A stretch of 32,016 nucleotides of DNA from Fragilaria crotonensis (lineage: Eukaryota; Bacillariophyta; Fragilariophyceae; Fragilariales; Fragilariaceae), in the NCBI GenBank assembly GCA_022925895.1, contig JAKSYS010000701.1, forward strand, positions 1 to 32,016, written 5' to 3'. This document shows positions 18,601 to 28,031 of the stretch, in pieces (positions within the stretch are counted from its first letter, which is position 1; every line of letters begins with the position of its first letter). Below the pieces are notes generated by a model. That model had not been told where the DNA came from and did no database searches. It worked only from the letters and a program-made list of their open reading frames with translations. The translations under genes and the position numbers were made by a program.

Positions 18601-19777
18601 TTTCATCTCGTCGAAGGCGGACCCTGACCTTTGGATGAAGAGCGGAGTCAAAGCGAATGGGGACCCGGTTTACGAATACGTCATATCATATGTCGACGAT
18701 CTCGTTTTCCAAGGGGTTGACCCAAAGGCTTTTATGGACTCACTCGGTCAGCGCTTCACGTTAAAACCCGGGAGTATAAAGGAACCATCGACATACTTGG
18801 GAGTCGACGTCAAACGATATAAAATCCACGACAGTGAAGACCCCGATAAAGTGAGATGGGCATTCGAATCGACCTCATACGTCAAGAAGGCGATTGCGGA
18901 CTTGGAGAAAGAGCTTGAAGAAGCGAATTTAAGGCTGATACCCAACGCGAAAACGCCACTTGGAAGCGGCTACCGCCCTGAGTTGGATCTATCGCCCGAA
19001 TTGGGGAACCGTCAACTGAATTACTACCAGGGCCTGATAGGAGTGCTTCGATGGATTTGCGAAATAGGTCGCATTGACATCTTGATGCCGGTTTCCTTGA
19101 TGTCTCGCTATCTTGTGTCAGCGCGAGAAGGCCACTTGGAACAGGTCTTTCACATTTTTGCATACCTCAAGCACCACCCTCGGTCGACTATGGTATTCGA
19201 CGATACGGTACCTGTTTTCAAGGGCGAACGTTTCGTCAAGTGCGATTGGACAGAGTTTTATCCGGATGCGTCCGAGGCTATCCCAACGAACATGCCGACT
19301 CCGAGAGGTAAGGATGTCACAATGTCATGCTTCGTGGATGCCGACCACGCCGGATGTCGTGAAACTAGAAGATCCCACTCGGGCATACTCATTTTCGTGA
19401 ACCGAGCACCAATAATGTGGTTCTCCAAACGGCAAAATACAGTGGAGGCATCCACATATGGTTCCGAATTGCTGGCAATGCGACTGGCCATCGAAATGAT
19501 CGAAGGCTTGAGATACAAGTTACGGATGATGGGCGTTTCGATCACCGAAGAGTGCGCAGTATTCTGTGACAACTCGGCAGTCGTTACGAATTCGCGACCT
19601 GAATCGACGCTGAAAAAGAAACACGCCGCAATCAATTTTCACAGAGTCCGCGAGGCGATCGCTGCGGGGACTATCAAAGTTGCCAAGGAAGGGACCCAAA
19701 CAAACCTGGCCGACATCTTAACGAAGTTGATGCCAGGCTCGAAGATGAAAGAATTACTCGCCCATATTTTGTGGTAA
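15680..19777 (+). CDS. pol: Element C Pol polyprotein: protease, integrase, chromo-like domain, RT, RNase H
   Basis: This is a 1365-residue open polyprotein. The protease active site is DSHADT (residues 16-21), a variant of D-T/S-G. Integrase D328, D384 and E420 have exactly 35 residues between the last two. A segment GWRLLVEWNDGSNSW with ADYAV (about 728-761) looks like a chromodomain. RT motif A is CDIQNAYL (D915), KALYGLRSSGRSF follows, and motif C is YVDD (1004-1007). RNase H has D1220 (DADHAG), E1263 (STYGSE), D1297 (CDNSAVV) and D1345 (NLADIL). It starts at an ATG three codons after an in-frame TGA, 52 bp after the gag stop and in another frame, so it is not made by a simple frameshift from gag. 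All catalytic residues are present. Confidence 0.95.
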   Translation: MQYEEQAIEPGRCEMDSHADTCVAGSNCVVLEYTGRVAAVEAYSPDYPSKQVPIATVATAYDCPTSGATFVLIINEALYFGDSLHFSLLSPNQLRDNDVHVDERHHQHAPDSLFGILVPSEPLHIPFTLEGVIAGFDTRPPTQQELDDTNSHIELTSDVEWIPGTFALSLPEEEETNSDNERRISSMRARHVKVLNSKATKYRIKSCLQTLSATQSLFEIQLANEVNATNSDDPILSRIAKLTSSRACESNLEEKGAVSAIRTGDTTSAITPENLARKWMVGVETARKSLHVTTQRGVRSIPNPAMRRFKTQMAHLRYPRLKGMYYADIMEPKIKSIDSQKYAHVIGNGRGFTKVYPMERKNESIYALDDFVKKVGIPEVLLCDNDSTMEGWNEWKRRIRKYSIEPKYTEPYSPFQNKAELDIRELKRMIRRYQDKSRSPRRLWNYLANLCANIRSFIAGTHPDLLGRSAFEQVHGWTPDISNYVMHGWYEVVSYLDNDNERKLACWLGPAEDYGGGDAAFLLPKSARPIVRSTLWSLTPNERADRRDEIKELLDSISEKIGDDRSNEEVLEALGDQQFPMLDIFGDDNDADIDVVDPLSRAEADEYTPEAFDKYITAEIVTDRGGELLRGTVKSRKRDNDGQPIGTSNPNPLLDTREYLVCFEDGTEETYTANLIAECLYSQIDDGGRRLQIMKEIIDHEKTDNALKDEDAFYSTKSGPKPKRTTRGWRLLVEWNDGSNSWVPLKDLKDAYPVQIADYAVTNNLTNEPAFRWWVPFALKKRERILHKVKSKYWSTSHKYGLELPKSVSEALQIDKRTGTDFWRKAIEKEIRNVFPAFEFIDGDEANVPPGYTFVDTYFVFDIKMDLTRKARLVARGSMTEPTKEETFASVVSRDTVRLFFLLAALNDLELLSCDIQNAYLAAPNKEKIWTRFDDQLGPEYKGRRAIIAKALYGLRSSGRSFRDFLALNLREMGFISSKADPDLWMKSGVKANGDPVYEYVISYVDDLVFQGVDPKAFMDSLGQRFTLKPGSIKEPSTYLGVDVKRYKIHDSEDPDKVRWAFESTSYVKKAIADLEKELEEANLRLIPNAKTPLGSGYRPELDLSPELGNRQLNYYQGLIGVLRWICEIGRIDILMPVSLMSRYLVSAREGHLEQVFHIFAYLKHHPRSTMVFDDTVPVFKGERFVKCDWTEFYPDASEAIPTNMPTPRGKDVTMSCFVDADHAGCRETRRSHSGILIFVNRAPIMWFSKRQNTVEASTYGSELLAMRLAIEMIEGLRYKLRMMGVSITEECAVFCDNSAVVTNSRPESTLKKKHAAINFHRVREAIAAGTIKVAKEGTQTNLADILTKLMPGSKMKELLAHILW

Positions 19778-19939
19778 CCAGGGGACGCGACGAATGAATT
19801 GGAGACTGTCCACAAAACAGTAGATCGATGCAACGGTTTGTGGTTATTGCACTCGATCGGGGCCTCTGTTGAACGATTTATGCTTACCTGTACATGATTG
19901 ACGCCTCTTCTAATGCTATTATTGCAGAGTCGCGGGGAC
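19778..19939 (+). other. Element C 3' untranslated region and polypurine tract
   Basis: There is no ORF. The last bases before the 3' LTR read GAGTCGCGGGGAC, a short purine-rich tract suited to priming plus-strand DNA. The tract is interrupted by C residues and shorter than that of A or B. Confidence 0.6.
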
Positions 19940-20130
19940 TGTTAATACGGCATGGATTCGTATAGTCACGATACGATACTGATACGGTACCGATACATAC
20001 AGTGCGACAGTAACGACGATGAGGGTTACATGTGATAATCCGGAGGTCACAATTCTACTGACTTGTACAGATAAACTAGACTAGTTCTGACATGCTTATT
20101 ATGAACTATCGTGTACATGTAGAGTTATGA
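19940..20130 (+). repeat. Element C 3' LTR
   Basis: This 191 bp copy is identical by eye to 13647-13837. It is followed by AATGG, with AATG matching the left flank. Confidence 0.92.
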
Positions 20131-20763
20131 AATGGTAGTCCAAGCATGTGAATAGGAGACTGAAGTGAGGGTGAAGGCAGCCAGAAGGGAGATTGTGAGC
20201 AACTCTGGAAATTCTCCACCAAGGCATACAACACTTTGAAGCCTTATGCAAGGCCCATGCCAAACAGGCCTGTGATGAAAAAAGAAGGATGTGAAAGGCA
20301 AGTCCAATGCAAGTAACAATGCTGCTGCAACTGCAGATTCTCAGGAGGATGAACCTTTTGAGGAGGACTAAGCGCCAAAACTGTGACTTCCAATGCTGGA
20401 AGAAGCTTTGCCACTGATTGGCAGAGTATGAACTGTTCTTATAAGGCACATTTGAAGCCACAAGAACCGTATGATCTGCAGGCAGGGCCATGTTCTACTG
20501 ATCACTGTCTTTTTTTAGTGAACTTGACTCTCACACAGGCAAACGTGTTGCAAGAAGCAATGCTCTGTTTGTCTCTGACAAAGGATGTCAGAACGCTGTG
20601 CACCTTTCACGGTGAACATTATCCCATACAGGAGAATTCCATTGCCCCGGCTGCGAATATGTGGACTTACCCTGAGAATGGACAAACAGTACATCCTCAA
20701 TGCCATGAGGCTCTGTACTATGGGGACTGAGTTATGTGACTCTGCTGACCCCCCAACTCAATT
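20131..20763 (+). pseudogene. Decayed coding remnant, right of element C
   Basis: This continues the remnant at 12784-13646. Its first codons extend the left frame (EW, stop, SKHVNRRLK) with several TGA stops, then HQGIQHFEALCKAHAKQAC. Further right only short open stretches remain. Nothing in it matches a family I know. The continuity across element C is itself good evidence for the exact C insertion point. Confidence 0.4.
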
Positions 20764-21153
20764 GTGCAAATGATGTCACTAGTCATGGATGTACCTGACC
20801 AGTTTGATGCCAAGTTCTTGCATTATCTTATCCAACCGCAATGTTGCGTATTCCATATCCTTGAATGGCACTTTGTCACTATGCGTGAGTTGTTAGCTCT
20901 TGTTGCATTGATCTCACAGATGTTCTGTGATTCCTACTTTGATCGATTTGCCAAAAAGGAGGAGATTTGTATTTCCAGCATGTGTGTTGCTGAAATGTTG
21001 TTGGCAACTGATCATATGCGGAATGCACCAAGGTTTAAAACAATATCTTCAGGATTGAGGGTACTCTACCTCTCCTATCGTCCAAAGTTCCACGCGTCAT
21101 CAACCGTCCGTCAGTCAACCAAAGTTTCTCCGGTGAGTCCCGTTTTGAGGTGA
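20764..21153 (+). CDS. Hypothetical 129-codon ORF, probably decayed
   Basis: This open frame has no recognisable domain. It has a mildly hydrophobic middle (FVTMRELLALVALISQMF) and a basic, serine-rich C-terminus. It lies between the C-flanking remnant and the leader of element E, so it may be the tail of the remnant or chance. Both ATGs at its start have poor context. Low support as a real gene. Confidence 0.2.
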   Translation: MQMMSLVMDVPDQFDAKFLHYLIQPQCCVFHILEWHFVTMRELLALVALISQMFCDSYFDRFAKKEEICISSMCVAEMLLATDHMRNAPRFKTISSGLRVLYLSYRPKFHASSTVRQSTKVSPVSPVLR

Positions 21154-21713
21154 CACGTCAGCGCTCTCATAATATCTACGGGTCATCGTTCTTCGGAACG
21201 CGGAGAATTGTTCCGCGGAGCCAGCCGATCTCAACAAGAACACAAACAAGTGCATCACTTTATATTCATATTACATGCTCCAGATTCATGTTATATTCAC
21301 AAGATTCCCTGGGATTCAGTACAAGTCTACCAACAAGCTACAGAAAGGATTCTGAAGAACCCAGAAAGAACAAACAAAGAACAAGAAGAACAAGGAAAGT
21401 GCAGTGAAGGAGCTCCTTTCAATCTTGCCAAAGGCAGATCAATCCTGCCAAATTCATTTTATAGATAAGCTCACAATTAGTAAACAAATTTCTACCAAAG
21501 ACTAAATCGCCCTAGCGATAACTAATTCGTCGTTTAGCCCTTGTTTGCGGTCTCAAACACTGCGAATAAAACTTTACGCTTCCTCTGCGCTAAGTACAAG
21601 CCAAGTGCTTCATTCTTTGACCTTTTAAGCTCACCTGCAAACCCAGTGCTGCATTCCTTGATCAATCAGGATCAGTTCAAGTCAAGTACTTCATTAGAGC
21701 TTCAAGGTCAACC
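21154..21713 (+). promoter_or_regulatory. Upstream region and leader of element E
   Basis: No convincing gene is present. TATA-like sequences occur at about 21259 (CTTTATATTC) and 21459 (TTTTATAGATA), upstream of the gag ATG at 21714. This stretch probably holds the 5' LTR and leader of E. The LTR cannot be bounded because there is no second copy in the window. An inverted repeat is visible near 21190-21220 (TTCGGAACGCGGAGAATTGTTCCGCGGAGCC contains GGAACGCGG and its near complement). Confidence 0.3.
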
Positions 21714-22933
21714 ATGGCTGCTCCAGCCCCTCATTTTGCATTGGCTCCAGCCTTTGCTAATCCTGATGTCCTCAACTACTCTGAGCAGGCTGCTGCCAAG
21801 CTCTTCAAGTCTGGTACTGAGGCTTTGTCCATCAAGTTTGACTGCAAGCCAGACAATCTTCAGCTCTTCCTTGATCAAACCAGGGATAGATCCATAATCT
21901 TTGATTGGCTCAACATCTTGAGCATTCCCATTCAAGGAAATGTGGCTAACTCCAAGGATCTCATTGAGTCTTATGGAGAGATCTCCTATGAGGAGGTCAG
22001 AGCCCATGCCCTCACCTACATGCATGAGGATGCCAGGGAAGCTCAAGATTCCTTCATGATGTATCATTGTCTCATGAACTCTTTGACTGATGCTGCTCAA
22101 AAGCAGGTCAGGACCAGAGGCAATGTTCATCCCTTCATCTTTGGAGGTAAAGGATCAGGTCCAGTCCTCCTCAAGGTCATTATCATGGTCTCACATGTGG
22201 ATACCAGGACCACTATCACTAGTGTCCGGACCAAACTCTCCAGTCTCGATCATGCCATGCGTGATATCGATTCTGACATTGAACTCTTTAATGACTATGT
22301 CCTTGGATTGGTCAGCAAGCTCTCTGCCAGGGGTGAACAAACCCAAGATCTCCTGGTGAATCTGTTCAAAGGTTACAAGGCCTGCAAGGATTCTGAATTT
22401 GTGGACTACATCAAGAAGAAGGAAGACTTCTATGAAGAAGGTGGCCAAGTTGAGTATCAACAACTCATGGACTGGGCTCTCAACAAGTTCAAACCAGGAA
22501 AGAGTCAGAGCAGTGGTGCCTCAAGACTACAGAGGAGGAAACTATCATTGCCTTGCAATCCCAAGTCAAAACCCTCATGTCCAATCAGAAGAAACCTAAT
22601 CCAGCAAGTGGCAAGGCCAGTGGAGGTGGAAAGAAGGACAACAAGCAGGGAAACAAGAAAGATAAGGGTAAAGGCAAGTTCAGAGTTGAGGATCTTCCTG
22701 CATGGGTACATGTTCATCCCAAGGAAGGAGAGAAGCAGTCCAAGACTGTTGAAGGCAAGGACTACCATTGGTGCCCAAATCACAACAGGTGGACCAGACA
22801 CAAGCCTTCTGACTGTAAGGGTATTGGTTTCAAGGGTGGTCCCAAGAGGGATCAAGGCAACAAGAGTCAAGACTCCAAGCCTAACATGAAACTGGCCAAA
22901 GCTCTTGCAGCTATCTCCGATGATGAGGAATGA
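21714..22933 (+). pseudogene. Element E Gag with C-x2-H-x5-H-x4-C finger, one frameshift
   Basis: This retrotransposon Gag starts at an ACCATGG context. Residues 1 to about 265 give a helical capsid-like region, including IIFDWLNIL, EEVRAHALTYMHEDAREAQDSFMMY and FNDYVLGLVSKL. Near 22505 the sensible reading moves by one base to a second frame that carries TEEETIIALQSQVKTL, a lysine/glycine-rich stretch, and the finger WCPNHNRWTRHKPSDCKG (22769-22819), then ends SDDEE at a TGA at 22931. In the original frame the protein runs on to 22889 with unrelated sequence. The finger is a C-x2-H-x5-H-x4-C variant of the nucleocapsid knuckle. Pol should follow but element D begins 32 bp later. Confidence 0.75.
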
Positions 22934-22964
22934 TGGGGACGCCCAATGGACTGTGTGTTCATTG

Positions 22965-23466
22965 TGTGAGACCCTCCCTAATTACGAGCGCTCACGCTCA
23001 GGGGTAGGAGGGATGAAACGTGTTGCTCACAAACGTCAACGTATATGGTGGTAGCCGATAGATCAACACCAATCAGCGGTGCCAATCCCAAACGGGTGAA
23101 TCACGATGAAACGATCAGGGACACTCAACAAACAATGATGAGCTGTCGTACGATGTTACCGTTTGTGATATCAGTGGTGTGAGCGTTGTCGTCAATAGCC
23201 CTATTGCCTCTTCACCCTTACGATCGCTGAGACCGGCAAGAATGCAGTTGAGGCTATAAAAGGGTCTATATTAGAAGTTGTGAGTGCATTGCCAAACAGC
23301 GCTGCTTAGACTAGTAGTATAGTATTCCGATTGGGACTGCGAAGTATGGCGGTAGCGCGGTAAGCTCGAGTAGGTGCAGTCGACTGTGTGCAGTAGACAG
23401 TAGCACAGTGGCACAGGTGCTCAAATATGCACGGACAACAGACACATGTCAAATGATGCACCAACA
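22965..23466 (-). repeat. Element D 3' LTR
   Basis: On the minus strand it starts TGTTGGTGCATC and ends CTCACA. It shares the end block GGGAGGGTCTCACA, the core motif and a CTACTGTCTACTGC block near its start with the LTR of A. Elsewhere the two are unlike. A plus-strand palindromic block GAGCGCTCACGCTC occurs near 22985-22998. The single copy means the right edge is set by analogy with the A and B tract-LTR junctions. Confidence 0.75.
23207..23253 (-). promoter_or_regulatory. Conserved LTR core motif, element D
   Basis: In element orientation it reads CCTCAACTGCATTCTTG, GCCGGTC, CGATCGTAAG and GTGAAGAGG. Just upstream are CTTTTATAGCC and CACAACTTCTAATATA. It is the clearest of the three copies for a TATA-like box at the right distance from an initiator-like CTCAACT. 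Promoter role is inferred. Confidence 0.5.
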
Positions 23467-23525
23467 CACTCCCCCATTGAAAGGATCACCAGAGAGACTC
23501 ATCAATGAGCAACAGAAGTGCATCA
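23467..23525 (-). repeat. Element D pre-LTR block with polypurine tract
   Basis: In element orientation it reads GATGCACTTCTGTTGCTCATTG, then CAATGGGGGAG next to the LTR. B has GATGCACTCCTGTTGCTCATTG at 10813-10834 and A has GATGCACTTCTGTTTGCTCATTG at about 923-945. This block links the three elements. Confidence 0.75.
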
Positions 23526-25992
23526 AGCAAGAAGAAAGGAACTCGGAGTTACGGAGGAATCCAAGATGCGCCACGGTGTATTGCAATCGTTGTCTGCCGT
23601 AAACGCCATTGCGAAAGGCGAAAACACTCCCCTGTTGTGAGCATACTGCACGGAGCAAAGAGAAGTGAATTCATGGTTGCAACGGGCAGTGACAGAGCGA
23701 AGGAATGCAGCAAGTGACTCCAGTTGGCAATGGCAGAAACCATTGCATGGGCAATGTGCAACACAAGAGGCAAGGCTGACAAGTCCCTTACACCACCAAG
23801 TGCATGGTCGTGGAGATGATATCGGACTCTTTGGCAATGCCGGAGGGCAGGTTTTGTCACCGTCAAGAGAGGCGCCGGAATCGCAATTGATATCAACGCC
23901 ACCACCAATGATGACGGGGATCATATTCACCAAGATGAGAGGGTGCTTCCACTTTGCCATTGAAACAAAGTGCAATCGCATTATGTCACACCAACAGTCA
24001 CGCCAACAGTAGAGTTGGTGTTGGGGTCCGCTTCGATACTGGGACGGCCATCATAATTGAAACAAGAGCTGGAAATACAATTGTGAAGAACACCACTGTT
24101 GGCAGATGTAATCATACGCATTGAGACCACGGTATGCTCCTAGGTCATCTGGGTGTCGAAGTGTTCGACACAGTAGTCCGCAGTAGGAAACCGGCATGCA
24201 GTCCACGAAGGCAGCAGCTATCACACTAATGTTTTATCTTCGAGTCAGGAGAGTCACCAGAATCGTGTCTGCTGTGTTGCAAATCGACTCTGAACAAAGC
24301 ATCGAAGCAGGGTGAGCAATCACTCTGATGACGCAATGCACTGCAACACAAGAACCGTGTCATTTGTTTTCGTTATCAATGAAGTGAATCTGAGCGCGCT
24401 GGTAGCATTGAAATGGGTCCGCGGCTTATCGGCATATACGTAGTGAGCACGCAAGCGAGGGGCAAACAGTGTGGGCTGGAGATTGCGATAATGTGCAGAT
24501 AACACTGGCATTCCTCCACCAAATCCGTATTTTCTGTAGCCTTGAGGGGTAGACGGTCACCGCAGCTTGGATGCTGTGATCCACCGTCACGTCCGCAGTA
24601 CCGTTCATCTAGGTCCATAGGGAAGGGCCATAAACGTCAGAAGTGCCAGCAACCATGGTGCCGTTACTGTGGTTATAAGGGGCAAAGTGCACCAGCACCA
24701 AACTGGACATAAGCTCAAACCTGTTCCAAGTTACAGCCAGAACGAGTGGAAAACACCAGACTCTGAACTACCATGGAACATCGGATTTCGGCGCAGTATG
24801 ACATTCATCGGGGAAAACTGTCGACGCATGAAAGATGATTACAAAAGGCCCGTCACATCTTTGACTGAACCATCATGTTCAGTTGTCGTTGAATCAGGAG
24901 AATGACAAGCATGCTTGGTCACGTGTACTGTCATTCAGTTGCGCCAACATCATTGGTACAACAACACCTTGCGACGTTTCACTATAAGCGCAACTGTAGG
25001 TCTCAGAGGCAAGAGTCAATCCAGCTCTCATGTTGGCTGGTGAATGTTGCTGGTGTCCGTTGCCACCATGATTTCCCTGGAGTTACTTTGATGAATGAAA
25101 TTTGCACGCAACGCCCAATGCAAGAATGATGGACAAGTGATCCATCCCCTCATCAAAGGATTGGAATGGATGGACACCCGGTGGAAAGGGATTGAGCATC
25201 AAGTGTCGTTGAATCCATGACACCGCCAACAGTTTGTAGTATCATTAGGAAACATCACAACTGCAGTATGGTAACCAGTGTGTTAGACAGAGTCACGCAT
25301 GTGCGGGGAGTACGACTCAACCATTACTGCAGTTCAACACAGAACAACAGTGTATCAATTTCGCTGGAAGCTGCAAGACATTTCTTTTCACATTCGCTTG
25401 TGGGTTGAATAATCAAGAGACTTCAATGCAATTCTTGGACTGTCAAGTTTGTTCTTCCCATTTTACTACCCGGGCTTAGTATGACAATCATAGAACAATC
25501 AAGAGTCCTTGATGTAATTTTTAGACAATCGAGTTCAGTTCCCATTACTCGGGAGTGTGACTTGATGAATGTCATGGCATGCAAGGGCGATGCAGTCAAC
25601 GAATCCAACACTGACATCGACAAGAAGACAAGCAATTGAAAGGGAAGCGTCGTGGTTGGAGCCATCAGGCTGCACTCAGGTCTGCTGCCATCCTCAAAAG
25701 CAGTCATGTCAAGGCATTGGGTATCCTGTATGCCACACACTCCTCCATTGTGGTGTCGCGGCAATGGCCTTGATGCTCCACTTGAGGATGACACGAAAAG
25801 GCTGTGGCTAGAGTTGGATATCCCGTTTACATTCACTCCCCCAATGGAAATCCCGTATGCATCACACTCCCCCATTGTCCCATGAGGTACAAAGGTGGGC
25901 AATGAACAAAGAAGGAGCATACAAGCACACAGTCGCGATTCCAAATTGGTAACAACCGGAACATAAAGAGAGGAGCATTATGCAAGGCATCG
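23526..25992 (-). other. Element D non-coding interior with 3'-end modules
   Basis: No frame looks like a conserved protein. Minus-strand tract modules (GGGGGAGTG type, with a TTCATTG or similar block upstream) occur near 23626-23680, 25735-25783, 25833-25846 and 25863-25915. The last has ATGGGACAATGGGGGAGTG followed by TGATGCATAC, again like a tract-LTR junction. Elsewhere I see no repeat or gene that I can name. Confidence 0.5.
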
Positions 25993-26583
25993 CTACGCGG
26001 AAGCGATTATACCATCATGCAACAAGCGGGTGATATCAGTTGCAGTAAACTTGTCATTGTACCTGAAGCAACATCGGCCGCGATCGATTGAGTGATACCG
26101 CATGAGCACGCTGAGAAGGGACAAGCTGTGTGAGCTCGCAAATGCAGAAGGCCAAGCATCCGCAAGTGGGATCTCCGCATCATGAGAGAGGCCCAATCCC
26201 TTGGGGAATGCAGCAACTCGTGAGATAATGCCTGGAGCTGAATTCACGACATATGCCGCATCGAGAAAACTAAACACAGTGGAATCTGCATATTCTTTCA
26301 ACCTGGGTTGCAACAAAATGCTGGCTGCTCGTATCCTTCTTGCCAGCTTGAAGAGTGACTCCAATAAGATGGTCATTCCTATCATTGCCATTTCCAGAGT
26401 CAGCATCATCGACAGCACCATAGTCACACACTTCAAACAGGTATGTCGTCGGTTCAACCCCTTGATGGTGCATTGACCTGCTAGTGTGGCATCTGCGCAG
26501 ACGTAGGCACCGGTCTTCATGACGGGTCTTTTCGTGATAATACCATTGGCATCCAAAGATTCAAGACGCACTTGAGGCAACAA
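25993..26583 (-). pseudogene. Element D ORF with IDRGR motif, second copy
   Basis: A 196-codon open stretch of unknown function. It has a methionine-rich hydrophobic segment (MVLSMMLTLEMAMIGMTILL) and, near its end, MRYHSIDRGRCCF, like MRFQPIDRGR near the end of the B protein. No gag domain from A or B is visible at its N-terminus and the start is uncertain. It is probably a fragment of the former D reading frame rather than a functional gene. Confidence 0.4.
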
Positions 26584-26818
26584 TCTTTCATAACAACTTC
26601 CTCGCGAGCATTATCCCTATTGCTGAAAGCAGAGGTTGAACGATGGTTGCTGTTAACCGAAAAAAAATTCTCCATGCCATTCTTCTCATTATCCGTTGAG
26701 GGAGTCATGATTTTCGGAGTCGTGCCAGTAGCATCGGAAACACTAAACCGAGAGTTCCGATGGCACCGTCAGCAATTTCCGTATCAACGCCACATCACAA
26801 CGATCCCATGACAGTTAG

Positions 26819-27196
26819 TCATAGTTGCGTATTGCAAAATACCATCTGTTGATTTGTTGGGATTGAGTGGATCCATGCTTTGATAAGCAGCATCATACTG
26901 ATTCCGTAATCGGTCATGCCGTGACAATGTACTCTTAGCCAGCAATGCATCGATAAACACATCCAAAGAACGGAGACTGGTAATAAACTCAGGCCTGCGC
27001 CATCGGAGAGTTGGCAAACAACGTCGAGCGATGGATCACAATAATCACCTTCGTACGCTGTTTCCAGATCACTGGATTGTGGTGACGATATGAAAGAGTG
27101 GCCCCTCAATCTGTCGGCCATCGTCAAAGGTGTGGCACAGATCATTGTTGGTATTGATGCTCTTCTTAGAAATTCAGTTGAGACCGAACGGCGCAT
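26819..27196 (-). pseudogene. Element D ORF fragment
   Basis: A 125-codon open stretch in the same frame as the ORF that ends at 27221, separated from it by two or three stops. It has a hydrophobic Leu/Cys-rich middle and no recognised motif. It may be the decayed continuation of the ORF above. Confidence 0.25.
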
Positions 27197-27220
27197 AAAT
27201 ACGTTCTATCCTCGATAGTG

Positions 27221-27868
27221 TTAAGGTCTTCGCCACAGCTGTCGGCCGCGATCAATGGGTCGAAACATCATAAGCATGGACCTGCAGAGTTGACACATGA
27301 TAGCATTCGATATACAAAGAACATAGCTGCGTTTGATTGCATCAAAACTTTGATTGCCTTCAGGATCAGTGCCAGGAACCTCGGAGTCAGCACCGTTATT
27401 GCACTGCAACTTCATAGGTATGTACAATACACCCGCAGAGGCAGTAACATCAATTCTTTTGTGGGAGAAAGTCAATTGAGGAGTCACAAGTGTCGGGTGA
27501 ATGACAATACTATAAGCGACGCCAGTGGAAAACGGATTCATGACGCTCATAGCAAGAAGACAATTACCAAAGCCACCCTGCCCTGCCCCAACAACATCGT
27601 TGCACAGTTCGGAAGTGACACGGGACACAGCATCTGGCGCAATGCTGGGATCGAACGCATTGCCATCAAACACGGGGCCCCATTTGCAACGAGATTGGTA
27701 CTCTGGTCGGTTCGACGTGACGCTATGCAACGTAACGTCGCCCGGGACGGGATTACAGTAGGTCCCATCAACATCGATTGTCATTGTGAGCGGAACATCA
27801 CTAGTATTCGAATACTGAAACCTGATCGGGGAACCAGAATCAGATTGCTCCATGCAAGCCTTAATCAT
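27221..27868 (-). pseudogene. Element D ORF with IDRGR motif, first copy
   Basis: A 215-codon open stretch of unknown function, ending in MLMMFRPIDRGRQLWRRP. The IDRGR block matches the ends of the B protein and of the ORF at 25993-26583. The N-terminal part is rich in Ser, Thr, Val and Pro and looks like beta-strand protein (SDVPLTMTIDVDGTY, GVLYIPMKLQ). The opposite strand is also open over 27218-27910, so strand choice rests on the orientation of D and the shared motif. No family recognised. Confidence 0.4.
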
Positions 27869-27905
27869 TCCAGGGACAACATGTTTCTTGTTGTAAAAAA
27901 AAAAA

Positions 27906-28031
27906 CCTAAAACTCTATTTTACGTGCTGTTGCGTTGTCCGATGAAAAAACAATCAACCCGCACGGCCCGACAGGATCTTAAACAGACAACGTCGAGCAT
28001 ACAATACCCCGCTCACTCTTTTCGTCACTAA
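27906..28031. other. Junction of elements D and F
   Basis: There is no gene. An 11-base A run (27895-27905) lies just left of this stretch. The remainder should include the 3' untranslated region of F, which reads toward lower coordinates. I see no poly(A) tail for F on its own strand here. Confidence 0.4.

Larger units (their letters stand above)
13647..20130 (+). mobile_element. Element C: apparently intact Ty1/copia retrotransposon
   Basis: This is a 6484 bp element with two 191 bp LTRs that read identically. An uninterrupted gag (14260-15627) and an uninterrupted pol (15680-19777) carry all expected domains in Ty1/copia order. AATG abuts both ends (13643-13646 and 20131-20134), a probable 4-bp target duplication. 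Intact frames and identical LTRs point to a recent insertion, possibly still mobile. Its proteins are clearly different from those of A, so it is a separate lineage. Confidence 0.93.
22965..27905 (-). mobile_element. Element D: pol-less relative of A and B, 5' end missing
   Basis: The left edge is clear: a 502 bp LTR (22965-23466) with the pre-LTR block to its right, so the element points to the minus strand. Its first 16 bases on the plus strand are identical to the left edge of the A LTR (495-510). The core motif and pre-LTR block are shared with A and B. The interior has decayed ORFs with the IDRGR motif of B and several 3'-end modules, but no pol motif. No second LTR or primer site was found before element F, so the right boundary (near 27905) is a guess. 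Several stops make it older than B. Confidence 0.7.

Noticed and set aside
20099-20491. 130-codon minus-strand ORF overlapping the element C 3' LTR.
   Set aside because: It is antisense to the decayed frame that continues from the left of C, crosses the LTR boundary, and shows no domain.
25423-25944. 173-codon minus-strand ORF in D.
   Set aside because: It spans three tract modules that elsewhere are non-coding, and its sequence is low complexity, so open frame by chance is more likely.
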